Of a DNA stretch of 64,000 nucleotides, positions 1 through 12,831 are shown one piece after another. The position numbers were made by a program, and so were the translations under genes. How positions within the stretch are numbered: the first letter of the stretch is position 1; every line of letters starts with the position of its first letter. The DNA comes from Brachionus manjavacas (taxonomy: Eukaryota > Rotifera > Eurotatoria > Ploima > Brachionidae). The stretch lies in NCBI GenBank assembly GCA_019054805.1, contig JAHQIY010000009.1, positions 2,108,001 through 2,172,000 on the forward strand, read 5' to 3'. The notes under the pieces were generated by a model. That model saw nothing but the letters and a program-made list of their open reading frames with translations. It was not told the DNA's origin and made no database searches.

Positions 1-540
1 CACATTGGACATTTGAACCACGCTCGGATTTCCCATTATTTGAATCACCGAATTTTGACAATCAACTATGGCGATGTCTTTGCCATTTACTTCATCTTCC
101 AATTTGGTATAACTTTGATCACGGACGTCTTTGATCATACAAGAATTTTTGTCATCGAAACTAAGTGATTCAGGCTTTTTTTCCTCTTTGACACTTTGTG
201 TTTCTGCTTTCTGAATTGCTGATTCCAAAGTGGTCATTTTTTGTTTTGATTTAAAGCCGAATTTTTTTTTGGGAAAAATCTCGTCGCGTATTTCCTGTGC
301 CAATCGACTCAGTTGACCAACATGCTCTTGAGCCTTGCGAACTTGATAAAGTGGAATGAACGATGAGTTTTCGGTAAAGTATTTTTGAAGTATTTCAATG
401 CGAGAGTTGAGCTGTTCATAATCTAAAGAAATTTTAACTTTTTCTTCTTGATCTTGAATTTTTTTTGTCAATGTAGACAAGGCTTCGAATATTTCTTTAT
501 ATTCCGAATAAAACTGCTTTTGAAATAAATCTACATCCAT
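1..540 (-). CDS. TBCC: Tubulin-binding cofactor C (partial, N-terminal part)
   Basis: The minus-strand frame is open from the ATG at 540 to the window edge, 180 codons, so the C-terminus lies outside. Translation starts MDVDLFQKQFYSEYKEIF, with a charged helical N-terminal half. It then has the TBCC hallmark around SFIPLYQVRKAQEHV and EIFPKKKFGFKSK, at about residues 65-105. The start of the C-CAP/TBCC beta-helix follows, with an IVDCQNSVIQIMGNPSVVQM-type strand pattern at the edge. In known family members the protein acts in the cytosol as the GTPase-activating cofactor that releases folded alpha/beta-tubulin from the cofactor D/E complex. The catalytic arginine region is off-window and cannot be checked. 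No intron is visible in this part. Confidence 0.85.
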   Translation of the reverse strand, partial: MDVDLFQKQFYSEYKEIFEALSTLTKKIQDQEEKVKISLDYEQLNSRIEILQKYFTENSSFIPLYQVRKAQEHVGQLSRLAQEIRDEIFPKKKFGFKSKQKMTTLESAIQKAETQSVKEEKKPESLSFDDKNSCMIKDVRDQSYTKLEDEVNGKDIAIVDCQNSVIQIMGNPSVVQMSNV

Positions 541-792
541 TTCGAATGTTTAAGTGAAATATTTCATTTTAAAAATTTGCTTTGATATCATTAACAGCAC
601 ATTATTTTCTAAAAAAATCAATGCCAACTTTAATTTTTTTTAGTTTTTTAATTTTTTTAAAATTTAAGTTTTATTTAATTACTTCTTCTAAATGCGAAAT
701 TTGTCAATTTTTGCTTTTTTTTTAATTTTAAATTTTGTTTTCATTAGTCATTTATTTTTAAACTGTGCATAAACATAAACGTAAATTATTGT

Positions 793-2032
793 AAGGTGCC
801 CCAAGTCATAAACACTAGTTAGCTAGGATTATCAAAAATTCACCCCAAAAACTTTTTTTAGGTTAATTAAGGTTAATTAAAAAAGTAGGGTTCTTTTATC
901 TTATACCCGAGTTTCAGGGGGGGGGGGTTCAAAAAAACATTTTGTTTCATAAAATGTGAAGCATATAGAAATCTACTTTTTTTTTTTTTTATGTGAAAAT
1001 TTACCCTAAATTTACTCGGATTAGTCGTTTTTTATCATCCATTAGTTTATTTTCCCTTTTTTTTGGCGATTTTTAGAAAAAAATGTTTTTTTTTTTAAAT
1101 ATGCCTTTAAATTTTATTTCGTATATAAGACTTTTTTCAAGTAGGATGATTTTGGGCTAAAATTAAAGCTAATTTATTAAGAAATAGGAATAGGTGGGCT
1201 TTTTGGATAATATTGTCTATTTAGTAAAATACAAGCATTTAAAGATACCTATGTAATAAATATGAAGTTTTTAGATGGATTCATATAGGAAATTTATTGT
1301 TCTGAATATATTAATGAATTAAAATCTTTGCTTTTTTTATGAGAAATAACTTTACTACTCGATTTTGCTCCAAATAGCTTTTCTAAGAAATTTTGATAGC
1401 TTGCACCACTTTGATACATTTCCAAAGCTCTCCAGAATCTATTCCATAGCTTAATATTCAAATCTATATTTTTATATTCATTTATGGCCTCTAAAATTAA
1501 GTCTAAGAACTTGTTGAAATCTTGATCATTTTTTTTAAATATTTTACTGATTTTAAATCTAAATAGAATGCTTTTAAGACAAGATATCAACAAACTCCCA
1601 TCTATTTCTATAGAGGAGACTTTTATAGAGGAGTTCTCTTAAATAAAAAAAAATTATCTATTTTGAAATAATTTTACGGGAGAAATAAAACGCCAAAAAT
1701 GCTAAATCATCGAATTTTTTCAAAACTTTGCGTTTAAATTGTTAGGGATTTTTAGGGAAAAAAAATACACAAGATTAGAAAGTACATTTCCTCTAATATC
1801 TGAAGAAAAAAAAATTAAGTTTCCAAGTCAGTTTAATTTTTCGAAAAAATCAGTTCAAACTTATGCACTAAATTTGTATTTTTATTTCATGCAATTCAGC
1901 AAAAATAAGATGACATATGAAAAAAATGATTTCAGATTCGAGTTCTACGCACAAAATTACATTAGATTTCAAATTTTTGGAAAAGCTAAAAATTTTAAAT
2001 CCAAAACTAGTGTTTATGACTTGGGGCACCTT
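793..2032. mobile_element. DNA transposon-like element with 28-30 bp perfect terminal inverted repeats
   Basis: The left end (791-820, beginning GTAAGGTGCCCCAAGTC) is repeated exactly in reverse complement at 2005-2034. If the outer TA on each side is a target duplication, the element is 793-2032 with a TA TSD, as in Tc1/mariner-like or related TIR elements. The interior is AT-rich, with a short minus-strand reading frame at 1294-1593 and a run of ten G near 917. No recognisable transposase remains, so the superfamily is not assigned. Confidence 0.7.
1294..1593 (-). CDS. Unrecognised ORF inside TIR element
   Basis: An open frame of about 99 codons without an ATG at its upstream end (it begins TTG); the first internal Met is about 58 codons in. 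It contains a KLWNRFWRALEMYQSG segment and a Lys/Phe-rich N-terminal half. I do not recognise a family. It lies inside the element bounded by inverted repeats, so it may be the remnant of its transposase or an exon fragment. It could equally be chance in AT-rich DNA. Confidence 0.2.
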   Translation of the reverse strand: MLISCLKSILFRFKISKIFKKNDQDFNKFLDLILEAINEYKNIDLNIKLWNRFWRALEMYQSGASYQNFLEKLFGAKSSSKVISHKKSKDFNSLIYSEQ

Positions 2033-2034
2033 AC

Positions 2035-2990
2035 AAGCTCCGATTTTATGGATTTGGAGAAAAACTAATCGCTTGGATCAATGGATTTTTAACGGGGCGC
2101 ACACAAAGAGTGGTACTTGGATAATCATCTTCACAATGGGCTGAAATAACATGTGGTGTACCTCAAGGTTCGGTTTTAGGACCTATTTTTTTTGTCATCT
2201 TCATTAATGACATGTTAGGGATGATTGAGTCAAACTGTGAAGCTTATGCTGATGATACGAAGATTATTTCAGTCGTTAAAAATTTCCAATCTTTGATAGA
2301 TCTTCAAAGGGACTTAGACAAAGTATCAAATTGTTAAACAAATTGGTGTACTCAACTTAATACTGAAAGTTGTGCACTTTGGTTATTCAAACACAAGGTT
2401 TGACTATGAAATTAAGTCAGAGAGTTTGGGTGGACAACCCTTGGCAAAGTCGATTTGTGAGAAAGACCTCGGTATTTTTATCCAAAACGAAGTGGGACGT
2501 ACAAGTGAAAAATTGTACTGCTAAGGCAAATAGAGTTTTAGGAATGATCGAGAAAGCTTTTAATTTTCCTAACCAAGAAAACATACTGATACACATACTG
2601 ATATCAGATTACTATACACATCATCGGTCAGACCTCATCTGGATATGCTATCAGTTCGTGGTGCCCGTATTTTGAAAAGGATACCGCGGAGCTTGAAAAA
2701 GTACAGAGAAGAGCGACAAAGGGCTGGGACTGGCTCAAGCTGCGCTTACAATCTTAGAAGGCACAAAAAAACGATTCATAGAGAAAAAGTAAAAAATTGT
2801 CTTCCAAGATTTAACTTTTTTGTTAACAGAGTTGTGAACGATTAGAATAAATTGCCGAAAGAGGTTATTAAAGCAAGAAGCCTGAAGACTGGTTGGCGAA
2901 AAAATGTGTAACGACTGCTATAGCTCTATGAGCTCACTTGAACTGGTTTCAAGTCGCAGTTTATTTTACTACTACTACTACTACTAAACA
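2035..2990 (+). mobile_element. Degenerate CR1/Jockey-type LINE, 5'-truncated
   Basis: In one frame the plus strand reads YGFGEKLIAWINGFLTGRTQ, then GVPQGSVLGP, FFVIFINDM and YADDTK. These are reverse-transcriptase motifs of APE-type non-LTR retrotransposons. The frame is broken by stops (for example after DLDKVSNC near 2335). Later parts match the C-terminal region of such ORFs (FFVNRVVND, NKLPKEVIKA). The 3' end has a small stem (AGCTC TAT GAGCT near 2923) and finishes in a (TAC)n microsatellite at about 2965-2987. The 5' boundary coincides with the inverted repeat at 2034. Pseudogenic. Confidence 0.85.
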
Positions 2991-3051
2991 TAATTAAAAA
3001 TGGAATGAGAGGGATTATTGAAGGAGTTGATTAGTTGAATTCAAGGATAGA

Positions 3052-3915
3052 CAATGAGACACTTTTAAAAAATTATTTTTCTTTCTATACTTTTTTAGGG
3101 ATTTTTGTTTTAGCATACCGATAAAACTTATTAACATACTAGCAAAACTTTTCAGCATACCTAATATTCACCATAATTGCATTTTTGACACCTTAATAGC
3201 ATACTAATATCTGATAAACAAGAATGGAAGAGCTTCCCAAATTTTCGCTTGAATCATCTCTCCGCAGCAAGTGCAAAGAATTCACCAAAAAGCATTCGAA
3301 ATTGGAATAACAAGTTAATAAGTTTTAAAGCTAGAGACGAGATTAAAATTTATCTTAAACTCGCAATTTAAAAATTTTTTAATCTAAAATGTGTGGTGGT
3401 AATTTGTTGATAATAAGATAATTACAAGAGTCTGATAGTTTTGTGAACAAACCCAAGCTTGGTGGTCTGAAAAAATGAGAGAGTGCATTGATAAAAAATT
3501 AAAATTATTTTTTTTCAAGCATTTACTTAAATTTAATATATTTTTATGTAAAATTTTTTTTTGTTTCAAAAATTCAGGATGCTGAACAGTTTTTTGATTG
3601 TTTTAAATTGGCAGGTATTTTTTTCATCAAAAAGTGTGCTAATAAGTAAAGTATACTGGGATGAAAAATAGATATGCTGAAAAGCTCCATTAGTGTGTTA
3701 AAAAGTTTTGGCAGTATGCTGGTCAAGTAAACCCACTTTTTGTACTTGATCAGGATTTTATTTTATTTGTCCCTGTTCCTTTTTGTACTTTTTGCTTATT
3801 TTAATCATCAAAAAGTGTAGAAAGTACAAAAAAGAGCAGGGTCAAATAAAACAAATTATAATCAAGTACAAAAATTAACGAAAGGATTTTTACTTTTTTA
3901 AATTTTCATTGTCTA
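3052..3915. mobile_element. MITE-like/foldback element with GACAATGA ends
   Basis: The ends are inverted copies (AGACAATGA at 3053, TCATTGTCT ending near 3914). Inside lies a foldback: about 3736-3799 and 3822-3881 are long imperfect inverted repeats rich in TTTTTGTACTT and a CCCTGTTCC-type block, separated by a short spacer. The same GTAC-rich inverted motifs and similar ends occur at 49073-49400, and the interior motifs also at about 21105-21410, so this is a repeat family. No coding capacity is seen. Confidence 0.55.
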
Positions 3916-4440
3916 TGGTTTTGGTTCTAATAGAAGAAACAAATTTCGTTGCTTTGCGTTGAATTCTTTCAGCATTCTAACATTCAGACTTAAGAATTGG
4001 AGACCATACAGGCCCTGAAAATTCCAAAAGAGGACGAACTAAAGTTAAATTCAGAGATCTAAATAACATGCAATCAAAATATAAAGCTAAATTAAAAGGT
4101 AGTTTGATGATGAAAATTTTTCCATTTGATTTATTTTCATTATGGACTTCAATTTATTCAATTAATGATTAATATCTTTTTGAAATATTTAAAAAGCCGA
4201 TTCTAAAATTTAAAATTTAATTTTTTATATTTCTAAAATGCCTGACCACACATTTTGATGTGCTGAAGAGAAGAAGTCAATCTTGAGTCCACTTGAAAAT
4301 GAAATCTAAATCTGATTGTAGTTTGGCTGCGCTTATTTCTGATACCGTTTGCGAGAATATTTTAGTATCATCAGCATAAATTTTGACAACATTCTCTATT
4401 CCTTTTGGTGAATCATTGATTTACAAAACGAACAATAGAT
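3906..4440 (-). mobile_element. LINE fragment (RT C-terminal part), antisense
   Basis: The minus strand is close to the LINE at 35707-37740. Bases 3925-4110 correspond to about 36115-36295 (frame ...VERIQRRATKFVSS-like). Bases 4240-4430 correspond to about 36465-36655 (YADDTK-type region and the W..DW segment). The stretch between is deleted. The copy carries stops and small indels and is dead. See the sense fragment at 5127-5500 for its 3' part. Confidence 0.75.
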
Positions 4441-5126
4441 TTACTTAAATCTTTTTGCCTATATCTTAAATCTTTTCTTGTGAACAATCAATCTAAATTT
4501 TTCTTTTAAATCTCTACTCATAGAATTGTAGTTTGGTTTATTTTTTGTTACTATTTATATTTAAATTTTGCTTTATTAAATTGAACAAGAAAATATTTGT
4601 ACTTTGAGCCAATAATGGAAATATTTTAATAAAAATATAACTTAAAATCAAGAAATTCAAAGCTTAAGTGCTATCTGAATTTCTAATTTTTGGCATGAAA
4701 TTCAAAAGTCCTTAGAAATCCTTAATTTCATTTTTTAGAGGCTTAGAAATATTTTTCAAAATAAAGTATTAAAGAACTTTTTTATTTTTATCGTTGATTG
4801 TTTGAGATCACCCCTTACATTTTTCATCCTCAAGGTTATCAAAAAAATACATCTTTAGACGCTAACATTTCATATAATCCTTTTCATCATTTATTTTTTA
4901 AAGAGTGTAATGGAGCGTTTACCAGCTATTGCCACTTGATTATGAAAAACGTATCTAATTTGCCAAAAAAATTTGATCAATTGCCATAAACTTAAGATGA
5001 TTTTCAGGCAAAAATCTAAAGAGAAATATAAAAAATTAACTTTTCAATTTTGGAATCGACTTTTTAAATTTTTCAAAAATGTATTTAATTATTAATTGTT
5101 AATTAAATATTATTAATTAAATAAAT
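4441..5126. other. Non-coding AT-rich stretch between LINE halves
   Basis: No gene is recognised. It separates the inverted 5' LINE fragment from the sense-oriented 3' LINE fragment. The short open frame near 4798-4989 lacks an ATG and resembles nothing known to me. Confidence 0.5.
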
Positions 5127-5500
5127 TTTTCTTCTATAAGAACCAAACCGTATGAAAGCAGATTGAAGGCTTTGAGCATGGTAGAAAAAAGAAAAAGAGG
5201 TTATCAACAAGTTAATGCATGGAATAGATTTGGTTGAAAAAGCACCAATTTGAATGTCACAAAAAACCAAGGAAGAGGTCACTGCTTTAAATATCACCAA
5301 GAAATTTCGAGGCACCGGCATAGCGATAATTTTTTTTGTCAACAGAACCGCTAGCATATGCAACTCGCTGCCAAATCAATTAGGTGAAGTCCCCATTGTT
5401 AACAGCTTTAAAGCAGGCATTGACTGCTGGATGAGCAGCAATCAATCACATCTGCTGTCAAAGATATTTATAGTTGATCTTGCAGTAGTCAATTAAAAAT
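5127..5500 (+). mobile_element. LINE fragment (3' terminal coding part), sense
   Basis: The frame reads KTKEEVTALNITKKFRGTG, then NSLPNQLGE and NSFKAGIDCWMSSNQSH. It is nearly the same as the minus-strand frame at 35766-35996. This is the conserved C-terminal tail of CR1/Jockey-like ORFs (WNSLP ... SF+). Its upstream border overlaps in element coordinates with the border of the inverted fragment at 3906. That is consistent with a 5'-inverted insertion. Pseudogenic. Confidence 0.75.
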
Positions 5501-5664
5501 TCTTTTTTTCATTAAAACACTTAAATAAAAATACCAAGATTTTGAAAACTATAATTTCATATTCAATAATATTCAAATATTCAAGTTATCTTTTAAATGA
5601 AAAGATTTCTTGTAATAGTTATAATAGAATTTTAATTAATTAAGACTTTTAACTAAATCATTTA

Positions 5665-6931
<1,267 letters not shown>

Positions 6932-7076
6932 CTTATTTAAAAAATTTAGACCTTGTTTAAAACAAATGCGGAAAGGGTCTGAACTCCCCATTAGCCAGAA
7001 AATAAAAATCAAAAAATTTTGATATAAAAATCTTTATTCCCAAAAAATTTAACAAAAAAAAGATCTAATATAAAAA

Positions 7077-8576
7077 TTAATTGACCACTATGTTACCAAG
7101 AGTCAAATGCTTTTTCTTAATTTCATAAATACGATGAGCTCTGTAGCAAGTGACAGCGCCCAAGAATGAAAGAAATATCATTGAATAGAACATACCGGAC
7201 CATCCGTAGCTATCACTGATCCATCCTATAACTGGTCCTTCAATAAATGTTCCAATAGAGCCGAAGCCATTGACAAACCCGATCACAGCTGAAGCTGCAT
7301 TACGACCGTCCATTTCTCCTAACTCAGTTGGAAACGAACCGCATAGAATAATGTCTGGTCCGCAGTTCAAGAAACCTACTAGGATCATCACTACCGAATT
7401 TACTACTAAACCCATATTGGCTGTGGCAAGGAACAATATGAGACCCAGAGCGCTCAGAAATGTCTGAACTGTTGAGCCTAATAGCGATTTATCCTGGAAA
7501 AATCGTTTCAATACATAACCAATAGATGCCGAACCCAGTATGCCTCCGATTTCGAACATGGTCGAAAACATTCCAGCATTTGTTTTAGAATAATTAAGCT
7601 TTAAATCAATAAAATTTTATTTTATTTTTCAAAATTTTTTGTTTTAAACATACCTGCTGAAGTAAATACATTGGCAACCACATGTACATGCAGTAGCGGA
7701 CCACTTTAAGACAAAAAACTGTAATAGCCACTTCAGCTACCATTCTAAATTAAAAATAAATTAAAATTTTAATTATGAATAATTTTAAATTGCTTACGGT
7801 ATTTTCCATAATTCGCGTAGTGTTAGAGTTTTTTGTTCTTTGTTTACGGCATGATTGGATTCTTTGCCTGGAACTTCTACCCCAAGTTCATTGGGTTGTT
7901 TGAACATGGTCAAGACAACAACTCCAAAAATTATCTTGAATAAGAATTTCATAAAAATTTTTGTAAAATTATTTTAATTTTTTTTTGTTTTTGTTTAAAT
8001 TACACAAATTAACGATGGTATGTTATGAACATATCTCCATCCGTAGGTTTTTTGCAAATGAACCGCAAACGCGGTACCAATAATTCCACCAACAAAAGGA
8101 CAAGTGCCAAAATAGCCAAATATTGTATTTCGCTGTGAGTCAGAGACCCAAGCGCCAAGACCTTTGTTAGCTGACGGCCAACACAAAGATTGGAATGAGC
8201 CATTTAAAAAAAGCAAAAAAGCCAGAACACCAAAGCTGTTCCAACTTCCAAAAGAGAACATTGAAATACCAGCTGTTATCAAGCAATATCCAAATGTTTT
8301 TCTAGCTCCAAATTTATCACCCAAAGGTCCCAAAAACATCTAATGCAAATATTTTATTTAAACCTTCAAAATTTGTTTTTTAGACTTTACTTGGACCAAA
8401 GCATATGGTAAAAGCAATGCTGAGTCAAAAATACCCAATTCGGATTTAGTGAAACCCAGCTCATTTTCCATATCTGATTTTATTACTCCCAATGGTTTGC
8501 GTAGGAAATAGGTAGTTGCATAAGCTAGCCATCCGGTAATGAATACTATGGTTAAACGTTGACGAATATAGCTCAT
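7077..8576 (-). CDS. SLC37-family (organophosphate:Pi antiporter, MFS) transporter
   Basis: Five exons (8576-8391, 8339-8004, 7934-7798, 7744-7654, 7598-7077) give 423 residues, the usual SLC37 size. Multiple hydrophobic segments alternate with loops. The first reads ITGWLAYATTYFLRKPLG, with the Y..RK motif after TM1. The MFS signature GPLGDKFGARKTFG follows TM2, and WPSANKGLGAW resembles the GlpT/UhpT-type motif. The C-terminal half has NCGPDIILCGSFPTELG and FGSIG, more like SLC37A1-A3 than the glucose-6-phosphate transporter A4, but I cannot settle the paralogue. Family members exchange sugar phosphates for phosphate, usually at the ER membrane. It shares strand and a very short spacer with TFB1M. 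Confidence 0.82.
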
Positions 8577-11082
8577 TTTTGTTCAATTCCTTGATGACAA
8601 CTCAGCTCACAAAAATAAAAATAATAATAATAAAAAAATAGTTTGTTAAAATTTTATTTTTCAACTCACTTGAAATAGGTTAGATTAATTTGAAATATTT
8701 TATGTTCGCTTTAAAATATTTGACGAATTTAATCGAAATAAAGCTAACAACTTAAAATTAAAAGCTGGATGGAATTTTTCTTTATCTTATTTAAACAAAT
8801 GCAAATTTACTTTTAAATAAAATTATCTACTAAATTTTTTTTTACGATATACTAATTTATAATTTTGAATCTTTTGTCTAATATGACAGTTTATCTAACA
8901 GCTGCAAGGCTTATTAACACATTTTTAAAAAAGATAATAAACTGACAGTGTCTAAAAAAATGTTGGAAGAGGTTTATATTTTGATTTTTATTAATGATTT
9001 ATTTGAAGTAGATTCCAAAAATAAAGGGAAAAAAATTAATAATCAAATAAAAATTAAAATAAATTTAATTTCCATCAATGGAAAATATTTATCTTTTTTA
9101 TTTATTCAAGGTTAATCCAGAAGAATGAACAATATTTCATTGATTTAAATTAAAATTTTAAATAGCCTTAAAACTAGAAATTGACTTTCTAATTAAAAAG
9201 TTATATTAAAAAATTTTAAATCATGATAAATAACTTAAATAACTCTAATTTTATCTCATTAGAAAACAAGCTCTAAATTAGTTTTTATTCACGAATTTTT
9301 TTTCTGAACTTTCGTGTTTTTTTTAGTCAACTCATATTTGATTTTATTTATTATTTATTTGACTGTATTGAGCAATACCTTCTTGAGATAAAAAAAAAGT
9401 GCGTGTTAATTCACGTTGTTTCCTTAACAGAACTATTTCAAGACAATTACAGCAAAATTATTTTATATGCATTTAAAATTTGTAAAAAAACGTTCAAATT
9501 TAAATAAATTTAAATTAATTTTTTTCTATTTAACTTTTTGAAATTTTGAAATTACGATGTTTCATTAAAACTCAATACTTAAGCATATTAAAATTTGAAA
9601 TATAATTACGCAATTATTTTTAGAAATGTAAGATAGAAAAAAAACACTACTTTTTGTTAGGTACTTTTGGTTTTTTTTTCAATTCCTCTTTTCTATTTTA
9701 ACAGAAATTATTTTTTTTTACATTACTTATAAATATTTATTTCGATTTATTTGTTTTTTTTGATTTTGATTTTGTAATCTAACGTTTTGGTTAAGCAAAA
9801 GAATTAACGATAGAAAATTCAATTCAATATTATATATTTTTTCTTAATTTAAAGTTTTAATGAATTCTTGTATTTAATGATTATAATCATGAGCTTCACT
9901 GTTTGAAGCATTCCTGTTTTTCAGTTAATTTATTAATAATGTTTTTCAGCCTTTTGTCTATCACTAAATCTTCATTTGTAAATCTTGATTTTATTATCAT
10001 CATTATTGAGTGTGATTTTTTGAGAGAGTGAATGAACATTGACACTCTTAATATTTGAGAAGCAGTTTTACCGCAAAGGGTTCTAAATTATGTTATTTAA
10101 AAATCACAAATTAAAAGAGAGTCATTTAATTTGATTAAAAGTAAAAAAAAATTCAGGTTAATTTAAAATCGTCATCTAAATTTACTCTCCATCGCTGTTG
10201 AACTGCTGATTCCCTCTCCTAGTTCGGCTTTGGTCGGTTTGAATTGGTTTTAGTCGGTCGGAGTTTTTTTAATAAAAAAAAAAAAAAGTAAAAAAGAAAA
10301 AGCAAAGAACAATTTGAATAATAATTATTGAAATTAAAAATTAAAATTTTAAAGGTGATACTATTGCATTAATTTTGTCTTTTCTGATTTTACTTTTAAT
10401 TTTACTTTTAAATCTCATAAACTTTTTTCATATTTTTATTTCTATTTTTTGATTTTATTTACTTATTTTTTTTTAATTTTACTTAACTTAATTTTTATTT
10501 TTTATTTTTATTCTGAAGGAGCTTAAGCTCGGTACAGTTAACAAATAAATAAAAATAATATAAGTTGTCATTTAAAAGATTAAAATAAATTGTTTTTCAG
10601 ATTTATTTATATTAAAGAGCAGTAAAAACTAGTAAAAGTTTATTTTTTTTGATAACATAGAACTAAAAGCTTAAAATTCTCATTAAGAAAAATTGACAGG
10701 GATACATTTTAATTAGTTGTTATCTGAAAAAATTAAATATAAAAAATATAAATGTAGCAAATCGCTTTTTCACCACAGCTGTAGAAATTAACTGAGGAGA
10801 TAATTGTTGTAGCTAAAGCAAGAGTTGAAACAGTTCCAGGTGAAACTTGCGACATCTTCTAATGAAATATAAGAGAAGTAAGCTTACTAAAAAGTCACAA
10901 AAAAAAATAAATGAAATTTTTCAAATAAAATTATGAAGAAAAATTTTAATAAATAAAACAAACAATGCAAAATAAGTAATCCTAATAGTAATTCTAATAA
11001 GTTTAAATATCAGTTATATCAAGATTAAATATCAAATAAGAAGAAATTGAAAAGCTACTTTAAATTTAAAATTTCTTGAATT
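8577..11082. other. 2.5-kb intergenic region, no gene seen
   Basis: AT-rich with many short homopolymers. It lies between the start of the SLC37 gene and the end of the DEG/ENaC gene, so it includes the likely SLC37 promoter. A more GC-balanced patch is at about 10180-10265. A retroelement 3'-end-like motif lies at 10501-10556 and is listed separately. A 37-codon minus-strand frame near 10749-10862 was considered and not accepted. Confidence 0.5.
10501..10556 (+). repeat. Solo LINE 3'-end motif with GAGCTTAAGCTC hairpin
   Basis: About 48 bases match the 3' terminus of the LINE at 28682-29790, with a few changes: TTATTCTGAAGGAGC, a central stem, CTCGGT, then ACAAATAAATAAAAA. Here the stem is the perfect palindrome GAGCTTAAGCTC. 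No upstream coding remnant is visible, so this is probably a severely 5'-truncated insertion. Confidence 0.6.
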
Positions 11083-12528
11083 TCACGATTTATTTTTCTG
11101 TTTAGGGCTCAAATCTACTTTATTGTAATCTTTTATTTCTGCCAAAATAATAAATAGCAATTCCACAAATTCAACTAGTGTAAGCAGACTAACTCCCAAA
11201 AATAAGCCTCCGATGCCTCCAATACTTGAAAATAAATCGACTATTTCAATAGTTGGACTTTCACTTATTTGCGTATAACTCAAACTTCGATAGTAAATGT
11301 TCACTATTGCTAAGTCATCAAATGATCCATTTCCATTCAAATAGATTTTTTCAGAACCATTATATTTTTCAAAAAGCTCACGGTACTTTGAAGACGAAAA
11401 ATGATTGAAAGAAACTATTTTATCGAACCACATCCCATTGCATTCAAGAGGACACTCTTCAAAGCACTTTTCATAAATAATGAGGAAATCATTTGAATTA
11501 TTTAAGTATCTTGAAAAACATTCAATGTGGGTAGAATTAAAACATGTGTTTAAATGGGAAAATGCAGGAAGCATTGAATTGACACATTTGCATTTATCCA
11601 TCAAAAAGTTTTGAATGCATTGGTAAACACAAAGTATTTACGCATATCCATTAGTCTGATTGTGAACCAGTCTGAAGGCATTTGAATCAAAATAAGTGGG
11701 ATCACTAGTCTTTTTGTCACAACTGCTGTATGGTTTTTCTTTTAGCTCATAGAATGTCCTCGCAAGTGCAATATTTGTTTCAGTCTTTGGAGCCAAGGTG
11801 ACACCATCCACCATTAATGGATAAGTTGTGTGGTTGTGAATAAAAACAACTCCTACAATGTTTGGATTGATTAATTTTAAGGTGTCAGGTGTGCTTAGAT
11901 TTAAAACCAGCCGTAGGCCAACAACGCGGTCCAACATTGTCAAATTTTTTAAGTCTATTTTTTTTCCATTTCCATCAAATCCTGAATTAAATTGATAGCA
12001 ATTTCCATAATTTGGATGTGAGAAAAAATTTATTTGAGAACGATTGCATGGTACGAGCTCAAATTGGCAATCAGCAATTAGCTTGTTCACAGAGTCACCA
12101 AAAATATATTTTAACTTTTCATATTTTACATTATTTATGGCTTCATTTCTGATAAAAAATTCAGATGCAATTGTGAATGGGTTGTAAACTATTTTGTTAT
12201 TGATGAATTTTTTGGTAAAATTTTCCGAAAATTCCGAAGTGAAAAAATTCATGTTACAAATTGTAATAGTTGGAAAAGTGGCTTTATATTGATTAATAAT
12301 TCGTGTTTTAGTGGTCACTTCATACTTGAAAAAATTCATCACTTTTTCATTGATCATAAAAGCACAAAGACCAGTGCTTAAAATGGTGAAAACAATCCAA
12401 ATAGTTCTAAGTGAGCTTTTGTCTGATTTCAACATGTGGGAAAAGCCATGATTAGTTGAAGAATTAAAAAAATTACGAAATTTATTCTTTAAAATTAGTT
12501 TCAAACTTGATGGCTTTTTTGGATCCAT
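11083..12528 (-). pseudogene. DEG/ENaC-family sodium channel with one in-frame stop
   Basis: A single frame of 482 codons with one TAA (11638-11640) after codon 296. Residues near 44-62 form TM1 (TIWIVFTILSTGLCAFMIN), followed by the family motif FPTITICNMNFF. The large Cys-containing extracellular part includes, just after the stop, the conserved CVYQCIQNFLMDKCKC pattern. The end has GGIGGLFLGVSLLTLVEF, the pore/TM2 region with the G-x-S selectivity filter. Such trimeric channels conduct Na+ and may be gated by peptides, protons or force. The frame is intact on both sides of the stop, and no acceptable splice sites remove it without losing the cysteine block. So this is a recent nonsense allele, a readthrough case or a sequence error. 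The start ATG at 12528 precedes MDPKKPSS. Confidence 0.8.
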
Positions 12529-12831
12529 TTAAAATAAATATTTTAAAAACAATCTTTTTTTCATTTTTTTTCAAATAGTTAAAACATTAGGAAGTATCAT
12601 TTAATAATTTTTGAACATGAGTATTTTTAATTTGTTTTACTTCCTACACAATTCGTGATATTTTAAACTTATTACGAAAAAAACAACAAATTATCTGCGA
12701 TTTCAAACTTGATGGTCAATATTGATTTCCAAATTCCTGCATCTAAAATTAAATAATTTACATGAATTTTTCACACAGTTCAAAAAAGATTTAAGTAGTA
12801 AAAATTAAATTTTTTTAAACAATCTTATTGT
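12529..12831. other. Short intergenic stretch between two minus-strand genes
   Basis: AT-rich; separates the end of the dystroglycan-like frame from the DEG/ENaC start. An acceptor-like TTTAATTTTAG near 12743 on the minus strand could mark a further small exon of the dystroglycan-like gene. No supported coding sequence follows it. Confidence 0.35.

Noticed and set aside
905-930. Run of ten G
   Set aside because: Isolated homopolymer inside a TIR element; no G-quadruplex pattern or repeat context.
10749-10862. 37-codon minus-strand frame starting MSQVSPGTVSTLALATT
   Set aside because: Short, ends in AT-rich Tyr/Ile codons, no domain and no convincing splice partner.
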